Assembly: GCA_041655755.1 (NCBI GenBank)
Contig: JBBAEY010000030.1
Location: 1-23,977 of the forward strand
DNA length: 23,977 nt
Origin: JAAYFT01 sp041655755
Lineage (GTDB): Bacteria > Bacillota > Clostridia > Tissierellales > Tissierellaceae
Direction of reading: 5' to 3'
Shown: piece after piece, positions 1 through 7,688 of the stretch
Layout of the letters: every line of letters starts with the position of its first letter
Numbering within the stretch: the stretch's first letter is position 1
Notes under the pieces: generated by a model
What the model saw: the letters and a program-made list of their open reading frames with translations, nothing else
What the model was told of the DNA's origin: nothing
Databases searched by the model: none
Translations under genes and position numbers: made by a program

Positions 1-124
1 TTTTGCCGCAGACTTCCTTCAGATTCCACCTCACGATGGACACCCTTGTCTTAAGCTAACGGTTGGCACTATCAACCCCCGTATCGGACTTTCACCGACT
101 AGTTTACGCCCATGCTGGGCGCAC
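1..124 (-). mobile_element. Group II intron, 5' end (probably class C), truncated by window edge
   Basis: Read on the minus strand, this stretch begins with GTGCGCCCAGCATGGGCG, the typical 5' end of bacterial group II introns. It continues with the conserved domain I blocks GGTGAAAGTCC, CCGTTAGC, CAAGGGTGTCC and GGAATCTGAAGGAAG. From memory this order closely matches class C introns such as the Oceanobacillus one. The exon/intron boundary lies between 125 and 124. The intron follows, in the same orientation, the intrinsic terminator at 127-160, which is the known target type of class C introns. The rest of the ribozyme and any reverse transcriptase/maturase gene lie outside the window, so completeness and activity cannot be judged. 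At first sight it can be mistaken for rRNA; the ordered intron motifs argue against that. Confidence 0.88.
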
Positions 125-126
125 TA

Positions 127-160
127 GAAAAAGTACCAGGGAAATATTTCCCTAGTACCT
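127..160 (-). terminator. Intrinsic terminator of the dlt-like operon
   Basis: On the minus strand a stem of about 14 bp (160-147 with 144-131) closes a tiny AT loop and is followed by a T-run (TTTTTC). Two of its pairs are G-U only when read as minus-strand RNA, which supports that direction. It lies 15 bases after the stop codon of the lipoprotein gene and directly before the group II intron boundary. Confidence 0.88.
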
Positions 161-175
161 GTGAAAAAAATATAT

Positions 176-742
176 TTACTTTTGGTCGCCAACCAAGGCC
201 ATGTAGGTAATGTTTTCAACCTGCCCATTTACTATGGCAAAAGCTAGGCTGGTATCCCCAGATACATAGGTATATATGTCTCCTGACTGCTGGTAGTTGT
301 CACCGTATTTGCTGATGACGTCTTCAAGACTGGAACCTATATAGATGCCCTCCTCTGTCGACACGCTGTCGTCTATGAAATCAATGGTGCTTACGTAATG
401 TGAGCCTTCTAAGGGGTAGGTAGATAATTCAAATCCTGGATAGACGTAAAACACGTCCATTCCCTGGAAGGCACAGCTGGGAGCCTCAAATTGTTCCATG
501 GCATTGCCCAAAGTTTTAACAAAGGGTGTAGCCTCCTGGTTCAGATATATCTTTAGGTCTCCACTAGTAAATGAAAAGCCCAGGTCCTCCTTACCTTCTG
601 CTTGTTTTCCGCTTTCCCCTGGACTGTTTTCCCCCTGCTGGTTTACGGTCAAGTCTTCCCCTGTATCTTCAACCTTGTCTGCCTGCTTGCCACAGCCCGT
701 CAGTAAAAGGGCCGCCAATACTAAAATCAAATACTTTTTCAT
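176..742 (-). CDS. Small surface lipoprotein of unknown function (dlt-like operon)
   Basis: The product has 188 residues and starts with a short signal peptide ending in the lipobox LLTGC, so Cys17 should carry lipid and anchor the protein outside the membrane. A low-complexity Gln/Glu/Gly-rich linker (about residues 20-50) leads to a compact domain. That domain contains a segment of the type GIYIGSSLEDVISKYGD (about residues 132-150), which recalls BLIP/SmpA-like small folds; this is a weak resemblance, not an assignment. It is the last gene of the operon: its AGGAG ribosome binding site overlaps the stop codon of the SGNH-like gene, and a terminator follows. I recall similar small proteins beside adenylation/MBOAT clusters in other Clostridia, which suggests a real accessory part of the pathway. 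The molecular function is not known. Confidence 0.85.
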   Translation of the reverse strand: MKKYLILVLAALLLTGCGKQADKVEDTGEDLTVNQQGENSPGESGKQAEGKEDLGFSFTSGDLKIYLNQEATPFVKTLGNAMEQFEAPSCAFQGMDVFYVYPGFELSTYPLEGSHYVSTIDFIDDSVSTEEGIYIGSSLEDVISKYGDNYQQSGDIYTYVSGDTSLAFAIVNGQVENITYMALVGDQK

Positions 743-753
743 CTTACTATCTC

Positions 754-1833
754 CTATTCATCAATTTTCTGGGCTGCTTCCCCAACGCTTTTAAGGTAGC
801 CATACATCCTTAGCTCTTCCTCTTGCTTTGCCTTCATATCGTAGTAAAAATCTATCTTTTTGTCCCATATTGCTCTAAGCTCCACATCTTCCCTATGGTC
901 GGGTAAACCGTAACTGTCCCTCAGTATACTACCTAGGTAATTTGTAAACTTCTCAGCTCCTTTGAGATTCAAATGAAGCCCTCCATCATAGGTGTCATTT
1001 TCATAGTCAATGCCCATGACATCTACATAATCAAGGAAGTTAATATACTCTATGTCGTTTTTCTCTGCGTAATCTACCATTTGCTCATCCCATTGATCAT
1101 ACCAGTGGGGATAGACACTAGGGGATTTGATCAATATCAGTTCTATATCATTTTCTTTGCACAGTTTGGTAATCCTATCTAAATAATCATAGCTCCTGTC
1201 TCCAAACTGATAATCAGCTAGTCTTCTCTCCCTGGGCAAATAACCTACAGGCTTTGTATCTACCCTCATCAAATAGCCATTGTGTGAGACTTTGTCCTTC
1301 TTAAATATATACTTAAGGTCCTCTAAGGACAATTCATTCCATCTAGAATGATACCTTAAGATTGGCAGCAAATAGGATAATGTTCCTTCTTCCTCCATCT
1401 TTGATGCCTCTATAGCCCTTAGCTTTGTAAGGGAAAGCCTCATGCCATCTAAGGTCAGCCTATTATAGGCCTCCTTTTGCGGTTCATTGTATTTCATGGC
1501 TAGGACATTATATACTACAATCTGGGGTTTTTCATATCTAAGGGCATCCTCCAATAAATAATAGGAATGCCATATTAGTTGCTGGGCACTTCCCCTAATG
1601 TAGCTACTAATGCCATACCTTTCCCATAGTGTAATGGGAGACACATTGGAAAACACCTCACAGTCTCCAATAAACAGGACATCGTGATTGGAATCTTCCA
1701 AATAATACTCTTCTACTAAACTTCCCTCTTGTATGGTACTTATGTATTTTGGCATAAATAATTGTTGGACCAAATACAAGATACCTAGACTAAGTAGAGC
1801 AAGAATTATATAAACAGTTTTATTTCTCCTCAT
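754..1833 (-). CDS. Membrane-anchored SGNH-like protein (DltD/AlgJ-like partner of MBOAT)
   Basis: The protein has 359 residues, with one N-terminal membrane segment (about 7-27) and an extracytoplasmic domain. The first SGNH block is FIGDCEV (about 54-60). The position that is the nucleophilic Ser in SGNH hydrolases and DltD is Cys58 here. A late block TYDGGLHLNLKG (281-292) supplies a likely catalytic Asp283 and His287. Such proteins work with MBOAT acyltransferases and take the last step of moving an acyl group to a surface polymer. The gene starts 20 bases after the MBOAT gene, with an AGGAGGT site 4 bases before ATG. The Cys appears to be a feature of a subfamily rather than damage, since the rest of the motif is well kept; this is inferred from remembered relatives. 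The acceptor polymer is unknown. Confidence 0.78.
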   Translation of the reverse strand: MRRNKTVYIILALLSLGILYLVQQLFMPKYISTIQEGSLVEEYYLEDSNHDVLFIGDCEVFSNVSPITLWERYGISSYIRGSAQQLIWHSYYLLEDALRYEKPQIVVYNVLAMKYNEPQKEAYNRLTLDGMRLSLTKLRAIEASKMEEEGTLSYLLPILRYHSRWNELSLEDLKYIFKKDKVSHNGYLMRVDTKPVGYLPRERRLADYQFGDRSYDYLDRITKLCKENDIELILIKSPSVYPHWYDQWDEQMVDYAEKNDIEYINFLDYVDVMGIDYENDTYDGGLHLNLKGAEKFTNYLGSILRDSYGLPDHREDVELRAIWDKKIDFYYDMKAKQEEELRMYGYLKSVGEAAQKIDE

Positions 1834-1853
1834 GCTGACCTCCTATAGACCTT

Positions 1854-3419
1854 TTAAAACTGGCTGTAAATAAATTGACTTTGGTCAAAGCCTATACCAT
1901 AGCTGCCAAAAATAATTATTGATATAAATAGTGTGAAAAACAATATATAACTTAAAAATACGGGTCTTTTTGAGAGCTCAACCCTAATAGCTCCCCTTCT
2001 TTGATTAAGGCTTACCATTAGAAGGATTAAAATACTGACGGCTAGTAATATATAGTCTTCCATGCCTAGGCCCAAATTCATAATGCCCCCATTTAAGACT
2101 TCACTTAAATTCCTTACAGTCAATATACTGAAATACATCCTAAAGGTGGTAGCTACATCCCTATAGCAATCAAAGGTCCTCAGGAAACTCATCAGCCAAA
2201 AAGTTCTGGTCACTTGGAAAAGTTTAAAATAAAACTTGTCCTTCACATCAAATTTCCTGTGGAACTTATCGTAGAGAGGGGTAAGCTCTTGGGAAATTAG
2301 TATGACTATGCCATTTCCTAGCCCCCATACTATAAAATTCCAAGCTGCACCATGCCATATCCCCGTTGTCAACCAAACTAACAAGGTAGCTATATAGACA
2401 GGCACTCTCTTACCTATTTCATTGCTATAATTCTTCCTTATCTTTTTCGATAGCCTTATCATTGGCTTGCTGACTGAAATCGGGAAAAACATATAGTCCC
2501 TAAACCAGGTGCCCAACGATATGTGCCATCTCCTCCAATATTCCGTTATGGATTTTGAAAAATATGGCCTGTTGAAGTTTTCCTTTAGCCTTATTCCAAA
2601 AACTTGTCCTACACCTATGGCAATATCTATACCGCCAGTGAAGTCTGCGTATAGTTGAATCCCATAGAAAAACATGCCCAGTAGGACATAGATCCCTTGG
2701 TAGCTGTCTGGATTTCTAATTATGGTGTTTACAGCTATAAGTAGCCTGTCGGCAATCACAAGTTTTTTAAAGTAGCCCCACAATATTCTTTGTACGCCAA
2801 AGCTAAAGGTCTCCCAATTAAAATCTTTTTCAGCCAATAGGCTGGGGCTTAAATCGTCAAATCTACTGATAGGACCTTGAATTAACTGAGGAAAAAATGA
2901 GCTAAAGAGCCCAAGTTTAAAGATGTTTCTCTCGGCCCTATATTTTCCCCAATAGACGTCTATCAAGTAACCCATGGTCTGAAATGTATAAAAGGAAATT
3001 CCAAGGGGCAATACAAAGCCAAAACCTCCAAAGTCCCTATATATATTTGAAACTATGAAATCAGAATATTTTAAAAGAGCCAGTATGCCAAAATTAAACA
3101 CGAGGGCTAAGACCAGCCAAAGCTTCTTTTTGGCGGTCATCTCTGCCTTAATCTCTTTTCTTTCCTCCCTAGTTAAACTATCCTTATTCTCTTTTATGCT
3201 AGTATTGTAAGCTTCCTGTATCCTGTCAATTGCCATGGTTGCAATATAGGTTGATACTATGGTCAAGGATATATAAATCAAATAGGAAGTCCCTGCTATG
3301 CCATAAAATATAAGGCTAGCTGACAAGAGCAGCATCCATTGAAATCGCTTAGGTATTAAATAATATAATGTCGTTAAAATAATTATAAAGAATATAAAGT
3401 TTGATGTGGTAAATAACAT
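1854..3419 (-). CDS. MBOAT family O-acyltransferase (DltB/AlgI-like)
   Basis: This is a polytopic membrane protein of 521 residues, the usual size for the AlgI/DltB/PatA group. Hydrophobic segments run through the whole length. The diagnostic segment YWRRWHISLGTWFRDY (about 294-309) carries His299, and TTGIWHGAAWNF (351-362) carries the invariant His356, the presumed catalytic residue. Members take an acyl group from a carrier protein or thioester in the cytoplasm and pass it across the membrane to a surface polymer with an SGNH partner. Here the carrier protein gene is immediately upstream (12 bases) and the SGNH-like gene immediately downstream, so the three should act together. DltB itself moves D-alanine; the adjacent amino-acid-type adenylation enzyme makes an aminoacyl group likely, but the substrate cannot be read from this sequence. 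Confidence 0.92.
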   Translation of the reverse strand: MLFTTSNFIFFIIILTTLYYLIPKRFQWMLLLSASLIFYGIAGTSYLIYISLTIVSTYIATMAIDRIQEAYNTSIKENKDSLTREERKEIKAEMTAKKKLWLVLALVFNFGILALLKYSDFIVSNIYRDFGGFGFVLPLGISFYTFQTMGYLIDVYWGKYRAERNIFKLGLFSSFFPQLIQGPISRFDDLSPSLLAEKDFNWETFSFGVQRILWGYFKKLVIADRLLIAVNTIIRNPDSYQGIYVLLGMFFYGIQLYADFTGGIDIAIGVGQVFGIRLKENFNRPYFSKSITEYWRRWHISLGTWFRDYMFFPISVSKPMIRLSKKIRKNYSNEIGKRVPVYIATLLVWLTTGIWHGAAWNFIVWGLGNGIVILISQELTPLYDKFHRKFDVKDKFYFKLFQVTRTFWLMSFLRTFDCYRDVATTFRMYFSILTVRNLSEVLNGGIMNLGLGMEDYILLAVSILILLMVSLNQRRGAIRVELSKRPVFLSYILFFTLFISIIIFGSYGIGFDQSQFIYSQF

Positions 3420-3431
3420 AAGTCCCCCTAC

Positions 3432-3656
3432 TTAATCTACTAATCTTTCTACCATTTCATAAATGGCCTTGGCAGAGTTGAAGTTTTCCGGTGTCAATTC
3501 CTCTGCAGCTATGCTAATGTCAAATTCCTCTGAAAGGTCTGTCACCAATGATACGATGTCAAAGGAATCTAAGATCTTATCATCTATTAGTGTATTGCAC
3601 TGTTCAAAGTCTACTTCAGGGTGTAAATCCTCTAATAGCTCTAATATTATATCCAT
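3432..3656 (-). CDS. Acyl/peptidyl carrier protein (DltC-like)
   Basis: The product is an acidic 74-residue carrier protein, close to the length of DltC and other discrete carriers. The phosphopantetheine attachment motif is LDSFDIV with Ser31. The segment after it, rich in acidic residues, fits helix II, which docks to partner enzymes. The gene lies 4 bases after the adenylation enzyme gene and just before the MBOAT gene, so the carrier should be loaded by the first and unloaded by the second. The ATG is preceded by AGGAG, which overlaps the end of the upstream gene. DltC usually has a Gly after DSF; here it is Asp, as in other carriers of adenylation/MBOAT clusters, so the name dltC is not assigned. 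Confidence 0.92.
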   Translation of the reverse strand: MDIILELLEDLHPEVDFEQCNTLIDDKILDSFDIVSLVTDLSEEFDISIAAEELTPENFNSAKAIYEMVERLVD

Positions 3657-3660
3657 ACTA

Positions 3661-5169
3661 TCATCTCCTCGTATATTCTTCTTTTAGTAAATTCCTATTA
3701 ACTTTACCATTTGTGGTAAAGGGCATACTGTCAATTTTTCTTATACGGTTAGGTACCATAAATCTGGGTAGTTTTCCCTTTAGAAATTCAGCCATTTCTG
3801 CAGTGGTGGCTTCTCCCGTATAAATCAATATTATTCTCTTCTTGTTTTCATCGAATAAGCATACTGCATAGTTCACATTAGGGGCCATATTTGCTGCCAT
3901 TTCGATTTCACCTAGCTCTATTCGATGGCCCATATGCTTTATTTGATTGTCCTTCCTAGAAACAAATACCAATTCCCCATATTCATTGTATTTTCCAATA
4001 TCCCCTGTCCTATATATAGTTTCAGGATAATGGGGATTCAGCGGATTTTGTACAAATGAATCCCTGGTCCTTTCAAGGTCGTTGTAATATCCAAGGGTCA
4101 GGGATGTTCCCCTGATGCAGATTTCCCCCTCCTCTCCATCTGTGACAAGCTGATTATCTCCATTCAACAGCATTACATCTGTATTGTTGAAGGGCCTGCC
4201 TATGGGTATGGCTTCATCCAGTTCAAAGGAACGATTGACCTCATAATAACAGGACATACCTGTGGCCTCCGTTGGCCCATATAGGTTTACAAACCTAGCA
4301 TTTGGCAAGGCCTCTTTCCAAAGCCTGAATTGCTTTATAGGAAACACCTCGCTGCCAAAGGCCACCGTATGGATATATTTGGGTATCTCCTTGTCAAAGG
4401 CTCCCAGGGAAGATATCATAGTAAGGGCCGAAACTACCCAGCAAATAGTATTGATTTTGTGCTCATTTAGATATTCTACCAATTGCAGAGGAAACATGAA
4501 TAGTTCCTTGGGAATCAAGTAGGTCGTGGCAGCAAACTTTAGCGTAGGGTATAGCTCTTTTAATGACGCATCTACATAGAGAGGGGTTTGATTCCCAAAT
4601 ACGGTATCTTCACTAAAAGCTAAAATATCCGATAAATTGTCTACATAGTCTATGACCGATTTGTGGGAGGCAACTACACCCTTTGGCATTCCCGTGGAAC
4701 CCGACGTAAACACTATGTATATGGGATCCGTGTCGATTTGCCTTTCCCTGATTTCATCTAGCTTTTCCTCATTTATTTCACTATTTATAATGTCTTCATA
4801 GATATATATCTCTCCATCGTAGGAAAAGTCCCTAAGGGTCTTTATCTGCTCCCCATGGCATATGACTGCCCTGGGGTTAAGGTTTTTAAATATCAATTCT
4901 ATCCTATGATAGGGCATCTCACCATCTATGGGCACATAGTAGTTTCCTGAATACAAGACCCCGTAAAAGGCCGTGATTGTTCTTGGACTCTTGCCCATAA
5001 ACACGACTATGGGCTCCTTGTAGTGTTTTTTTGATAGGAAAGTCCCTATGCTTCTAGACCTTTGATATACATCCTGAAAACTCAAACTTGTTTGATTGTC
5101 TACATAAGCTGGTTTTTGGGCCTTGGAGCCTACAGCCCCCTCCAAATACTCCAATACGTTTTTCTGCAT
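3661..5169 (-). CDS. Amino acid adenylation enzyme (DltA-like, ANL superfamily)
   Basis: This stand-alone adenylation enzyme of 502 residues matches the length of DltA (about 500). Core motifs are in order: A3 FTSGSTGMPKG (154-164), an A4-like YVDAS with Asp200 at the position that normally holds the amino group of an amino acid, A5 NLYGPTEAT (295-303), A7 YRTGD (386-390), A8 RKDNQIKHMGHRIELGE (405-421) and A10 with Lys489 in TNGKVNR. It should activate an amino acid as AMP ester and load it onto the adjacent carrier protein. The A8 stretch is closer to peptide-synthetase domains than to classical DltA, so D-alanine is plausible but unproven. The gene begins 62 bases after the transglutaminase-like gene, has an AGGTG site and very likely shares its promoter at 6897-6925. 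Confidence 0.88.
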   Translation of the reverse strand: MQKNVLEYLEGAVGSKAQKPAYVDNQTSLSFQDVYQRSRSIGTFLSKKHYKEPIVVFMGKSPRTITAFYGVLYSGNYYVPIDGEMPYHRIELIFKNLNPRAVICHGEQIKTLRDFSYDGEIYIYEDIINSEINEEKLDEIRERQIDTDPIYIVFTSGSTGMPKGVVASHKSVIDYVDNLSDILAFSEDTVFGNQTPLYVDASLKELYPTLKFAATTYLIPKELFMFPLQLVEYLNEHKINTICWVVSALTMISSLGAFDKEIPKYIHTVAFGSEVFPIKQFRLWKEALPNARFVNLYGPTEATGMSCYYEVNRSFELDEAIPIGRPFNNTDVMLLNGDNQLVTDGEEGEICIRGTSLTLGYYNDLERTRDSFVQNPLNPHYPETIYRTGDIGKYNEYGELVFVSRKDNQIKHMGHRIELGEIEMAANMAPNVNYAVCLFDENKKRIILIYTGEATTAEMAEFLKGKLPRFMVPNRIRKIDSMPFTTNGKVNRNLLKEEYTRR

Positions 5170-5231
5170 AATTACACCTGCCTGTTTTTATTCTAGTAGA
5201 TGCTTGTCTCTTTGCCGACTGCCACTAAAGG

Positions 5232-6857
5232 TTAGGGAGTCCTGGGATACAGTGATTCATCGTACTTATAATAGTAGTTGTTTCTAGTCTTGTTTATTGC
5301 CTCTAATTCCGCATCTGTCAGCATAAAGGTCTCTTTCCTATCATTGTTTCTGGTAGCATCAAAGTGGTACCAGTCGCCATCGATATTTACTAGGTTCCAG
5401 TAGTGCTCAGTGGCACCTCCTAACCTGGTAATATCTAAGTTGTCTATTCCTACCCTGGTCAACAAGGCCTTTGCCACAGAAAAGTAGGTGAAACAGTCAC
5501 CCTTTGCATTTTTTATTCCCCGATATGCTTCGTTTTTCCAATCGCCCTTCTCGGAAAAACCAGTATAGGCAATATGACCCTTGGTCCACTTGTATATGGC
5601 GTGGGCTTTTTCTTTTTCACCCATGCCGTCATTTAATATCCTCTTTAATATTCCATCTAAAATCCCATTGAACTCTTCTTCTGAAACAACAAGCCCTACT
5701 ACTGTGACCGTAGCCCTCTTTTCAGTAGTATTGCCAGCCCTATCCCTTGCCCTATATAGGACCTCATATGTACCCTTTTCCCTTGGGTTTACCTTGCTGC
5801 TATCTATGACTAATTCAATGTCTTCCATAGAGTTGTCCCTAACTTCCACACCTGATTTGTAGGATATGCTCTTGCCTAGATAGGCAATTATATCCTTGAC
5901 ACCTGTGATAACTGGCGGCTCTGTGTCCTTCTTTACTGTCAAGGTGGTCTTGTACTCGGAAGTATTGTCATACTGGTCTACAATTAATAGGGTCACTTCT
6001 TGTTCCCCCAATACAGCATAGTCGGGCTCGTACTTGTACTCCACCCTATAGTCAGATTCATCTATTACATCAAATACAAATTCACTTGCATCGAGTTTGA
6101 TATTTTGGAAGCTTTCTACACCTTTTACACTGGCCTCTGGTGCCGTAGTGTCTGCGATATTGATAGCCCCCTCTAATATGTATCCATCAATAGAAATGTC
6201 TATCTTGTATTCACCTACTGGACTTCCAAGGATGCTACTAATATCTGTAAGTATCTGTAAATCGTAGTCTATCCCCTTTAGGAATTTCTCCCTGCCGATT
6301 GTCGGGTATTGGCCTAGCTCTACCTCTATACTCTTTTCAATGTCATATATTGTCAAGAGACTCTGGGCCTCTGTCACATTAGCAAAACTATCCTCAACCA
6401 CGATAAAAATTTCCTGTTCACCTATATGTGTAAAATCCGGAAGCTCTTTATAGGAAATTGTAAAGTCGGAGTAGTCAAAGACTTCCTCTACAAAATCTTC
6501 AGGTAAAGGCTCCTTGTCATTTACTATAATTCCTACTTCACTTGTCTTTACCAGAGGTGCAGTAGTGTCTACAATGACTAGTTTGGATTCATAGTTCTTT
6601 TCCTTGTACTTAATTTGCACAGGTATTTCCCCTGTCGATTCAAAATCTATATCTTCAAGTCTTGTAATCAATTCGTATTTTGTACTATCTCCATTGATGA
6701 AATCGCTCAATCCCAGTGACTTATCCCCAACTTCGATAATCAGCTTCTTCTTCACACCTGAACCCATCAAAATTGACCCCATTAAAAATATTCCAGCTAT
6801 GATCAAAGTAATAGATATGAATAATTGTTTTCTACTTAACTTTATACCGCCCATCAT
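5232..6857 (-). CDS. Membrane-anchored transglutaminase-like protein with Ig-like repeats
   Basis: The protein (541 residues from the chosen start) has an N-terminal membrane segment (about 10-33). Three Ig-like modules follow, marked by repeated junctions of the type DTTAP / DTEPP at about residues 97, 236 and 311. The C-terminal transglutaminase-like domain shows the Cys-His-Asp triad in order: GDCFTY (Cys455), EHYWN (His485) and HFDAT (Asp500). Such domains act as proteases, amidases or crosslinking enzymes on the cell surface; the reaction here is unknown. A GTG at 6863 would add two residues but lies inside the AGAAGGTG ribosome binding site, so the ATG at 6857 (or the next one at 6854) is preferred. 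It is the first gene after the promoter at 6897-6925 and precedes the adenylation gene by 62 bases, which links it to the dlt-like pathway. Confidence 0.88.
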   Translation of the reverse strand: MMGGIKLSRKQLFISITLIIAGIFLMGSILMGSGVKKKLIIEVGDKSLGLSDFINGDSTKYELITRLEDIDFESTGEIPVQIKYKEKNYESKLVIVDTTAPLVKTSEVGIIVNDKEPLPEDFVEEVFDYSDFTISYKELPDFTHIGEQEIFIVVEDSFANVTEAQSLLTIYDIEKSIEVELGQYPTIGREKFLKGIDYDLQILTDISSILGSPVGEYKIDISIDGYILEGAINIADTTAPEASVKGVESFQNIKLDASEFVFDVIDESDYRVEYKYEPDYAVLGEQEVTLLIVDQYDNTSEYKTTLTVKKDTEPPVITGVKDIIAYLGKSISYKSGVEVRDNSMEDIELVIDSSKVNPREKGTYEVLYRARDRAGNTTEKRATVTVVGLVVSEEEFNGILDGILKRILNDGMGEKEKAHAIYKWTKGHIAYTGFSEKGDWKNEAYRGIKNAKGDCFTYFSVAKALLTRVGIDNLDITRLGGATEHYWNLVNIDGDWYHFDATRNNDRKETFMLTDAELEAINKTRNNYYYKYDESLYPRTP

Positions 6858-6896
6858 ATGCACCTTCTCTCATGTTAGTCTCTTCATATCTTAAAT

Positions 6897-6925
6897 ATGT
6901 TATAACAAAACCGGGTATTTGTCAA
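6897..6925 (-). promoter_or_regulatory. Sigma-A-type promoter of the transglutaminase/dlt-like operon
   Basis: On the minus strand a perfect -35 TTGACA (6925-6920) is followed after 17 bases by -10 TAACAT (6902-6897). The start codon of the transglutaminase-like gene is about 40 bases downstream of the -10. No other comparably good promoter was seen between here and the terminator at 127-160, so the six genes probably form one transcript. Confidence 0.8.
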
Positions 6926-6932
6926 CGATTAT

Positions 6933-6953
6933 GGCTACTGATTAACAGTAGCC
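6933..6953 (-). other. Stem-loop across the cwlD stop codon
   Basis: GGCTACTG (6953-6946 on the minus strand) pairs perfectly with CAGTAGCC (6940-6933) around a 5-base loop. The cwlD stop codon (6937-6935) lies in the stem. There is no U-run after it, so it is not a standard intrinsic terminator; the -35 box of the next promoter begins 7 bases later. It may protect the 3' end of the cwlD mRNA or act as a weak terminator. Confidence 0.65.
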
Positions 6954-7663
6954 AATTCATTGAAATAATTTAAAATACCTATGTAGATTGCCCAGGCAAT
7001 TTTTTCCTGGTAGATGGGATCGTCTAATAATTGCTCCTCCTCTTTATTAGATAGAAAACCACATTCAACTAAGGTGGATGGAACCTGGATTTCATTTAAC
7101 AAATATACATCATCTCTTTGCTGGGGTTCCCTCTTGTTGTCCTTATCCAATACATTCCTTAGTTCGTCTTGTATTATTTGGGCTAGGCTTTCTCCCTCTA
7201 CAGAACCCTTCCTATAAAAGGTCTGGGCCCCATAATAGTTGGAACGGGTAAAGCTATTTAAGTGTATAGATATAAATATTTCGCTGCCACTTTCATCTAT
7301 AATCTCCTTTCTTTTTCTTAAATCCTCATTCTTCATTTGCCTGAGGGTCTTGGCGTCTTCAGAATACAATCCTTCATCTGAGTTTCTAGTCAATATGACT
7401 ATGCCCCCACTTTGCTCTATGAGCCTTTTCAAATTCCTGGCGATTTGCAAGTTTATCTTATCTTCCTTTATTCCTGCTTTCCCAACTGCACCTGGATCTA
7501 CTCCTCCATGTCCTGGATCTATACCAATTACCTTATTTGATATGGGCAAAAATGTAACCTGCCCTCTTTCTTTTTTGTAGTATTTTCCTTTTACAAAATA
7601 GATAAGTCCTATAAGTATAAGGGCCATCAAAAGGTACTTCCTTTTTATGACTATAAGTCTCAT
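6935..7663 (-). CDS. cwlD: N-acetylmuramoyl-L-alanine amidase, CwlD type
   Basis: The protein is a zinc amidase of the Amidase_3 family that cleaves the bond between MurNAc and L-alanine. CwlD is needed to form muramic lactam in the spore cortex. The product has 242 residues from the chosen start, close to B. subtilis CwlD (about 237). It has a single N-terminal membrane segment (about 9-24). Metal and catalytic residues are visible: His52 in DPGHGG, Glu67 in KEDKINL, His134 in SIHLNS and the catalytic Glu200 in LVECGFLSN. A longer reading frame reaches 7735, but the ATG at 7663 has a strong GGGAGG site and gives the family length, so it is chosen. The extra upstream codons would run into the terminator at 7723-7748. 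In many relatives cwlD is found near rpsI; here it is about 9 kb away. No convincing sporulation sigma factor promoter was identified. Confidence 0.9.
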   Translation of the reverse strand: MRLIVIKRKYLLMALILIGLIYFVKGKYYKKERGQVTFLPISNKVIGIDPGHGGVDPGAVGKAGIKEDKINLQIARNLKRLIEQSGGIVILTRNSDEGLYSEDAKTLRQMKNEDLRKRKEIIDESGSEIFISIHLNSFTRSNYYGAQTFYRKGSVEGESLAQIIQDELRNVLDKDNKREPQQRDDVYLLNEIQVPSTLVECGFLSNKEEEQLLDDPIYQEKIAWAIYIGILNYFNELATVNQ

Positions 7664-7688
7664 ACTATCCCTCCCTATAGAAATATAT

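Noticed and set aside
1..124. Fragment of a ribosomal RNA or other structured housekeeping RNA
   Set aside because: The ordered blocks GTGCGCCCAGCATGGG, GTGAAAGTCC, GTTAGC, GGTGTCC and ATCTGAAGGAAG on the minus strand are those of a group II intron, and the boundary lies at a terminator.
754..5169. Classical dltABCD operon
   Set aside because: The four core activities are parallel, but gene order, the A8 motif of the adenylation enzyme, the DSFD carrier motif and Cys58 in the DltD-like protein differ, so dlt gene names were not given.
6858..6863. GTG at 6863 as start of the transglutaminase-like gene
   Set aside because: It overlaps the AGAAGGTG ribosome binding site; the ATG at 6857 is correctly spaced.
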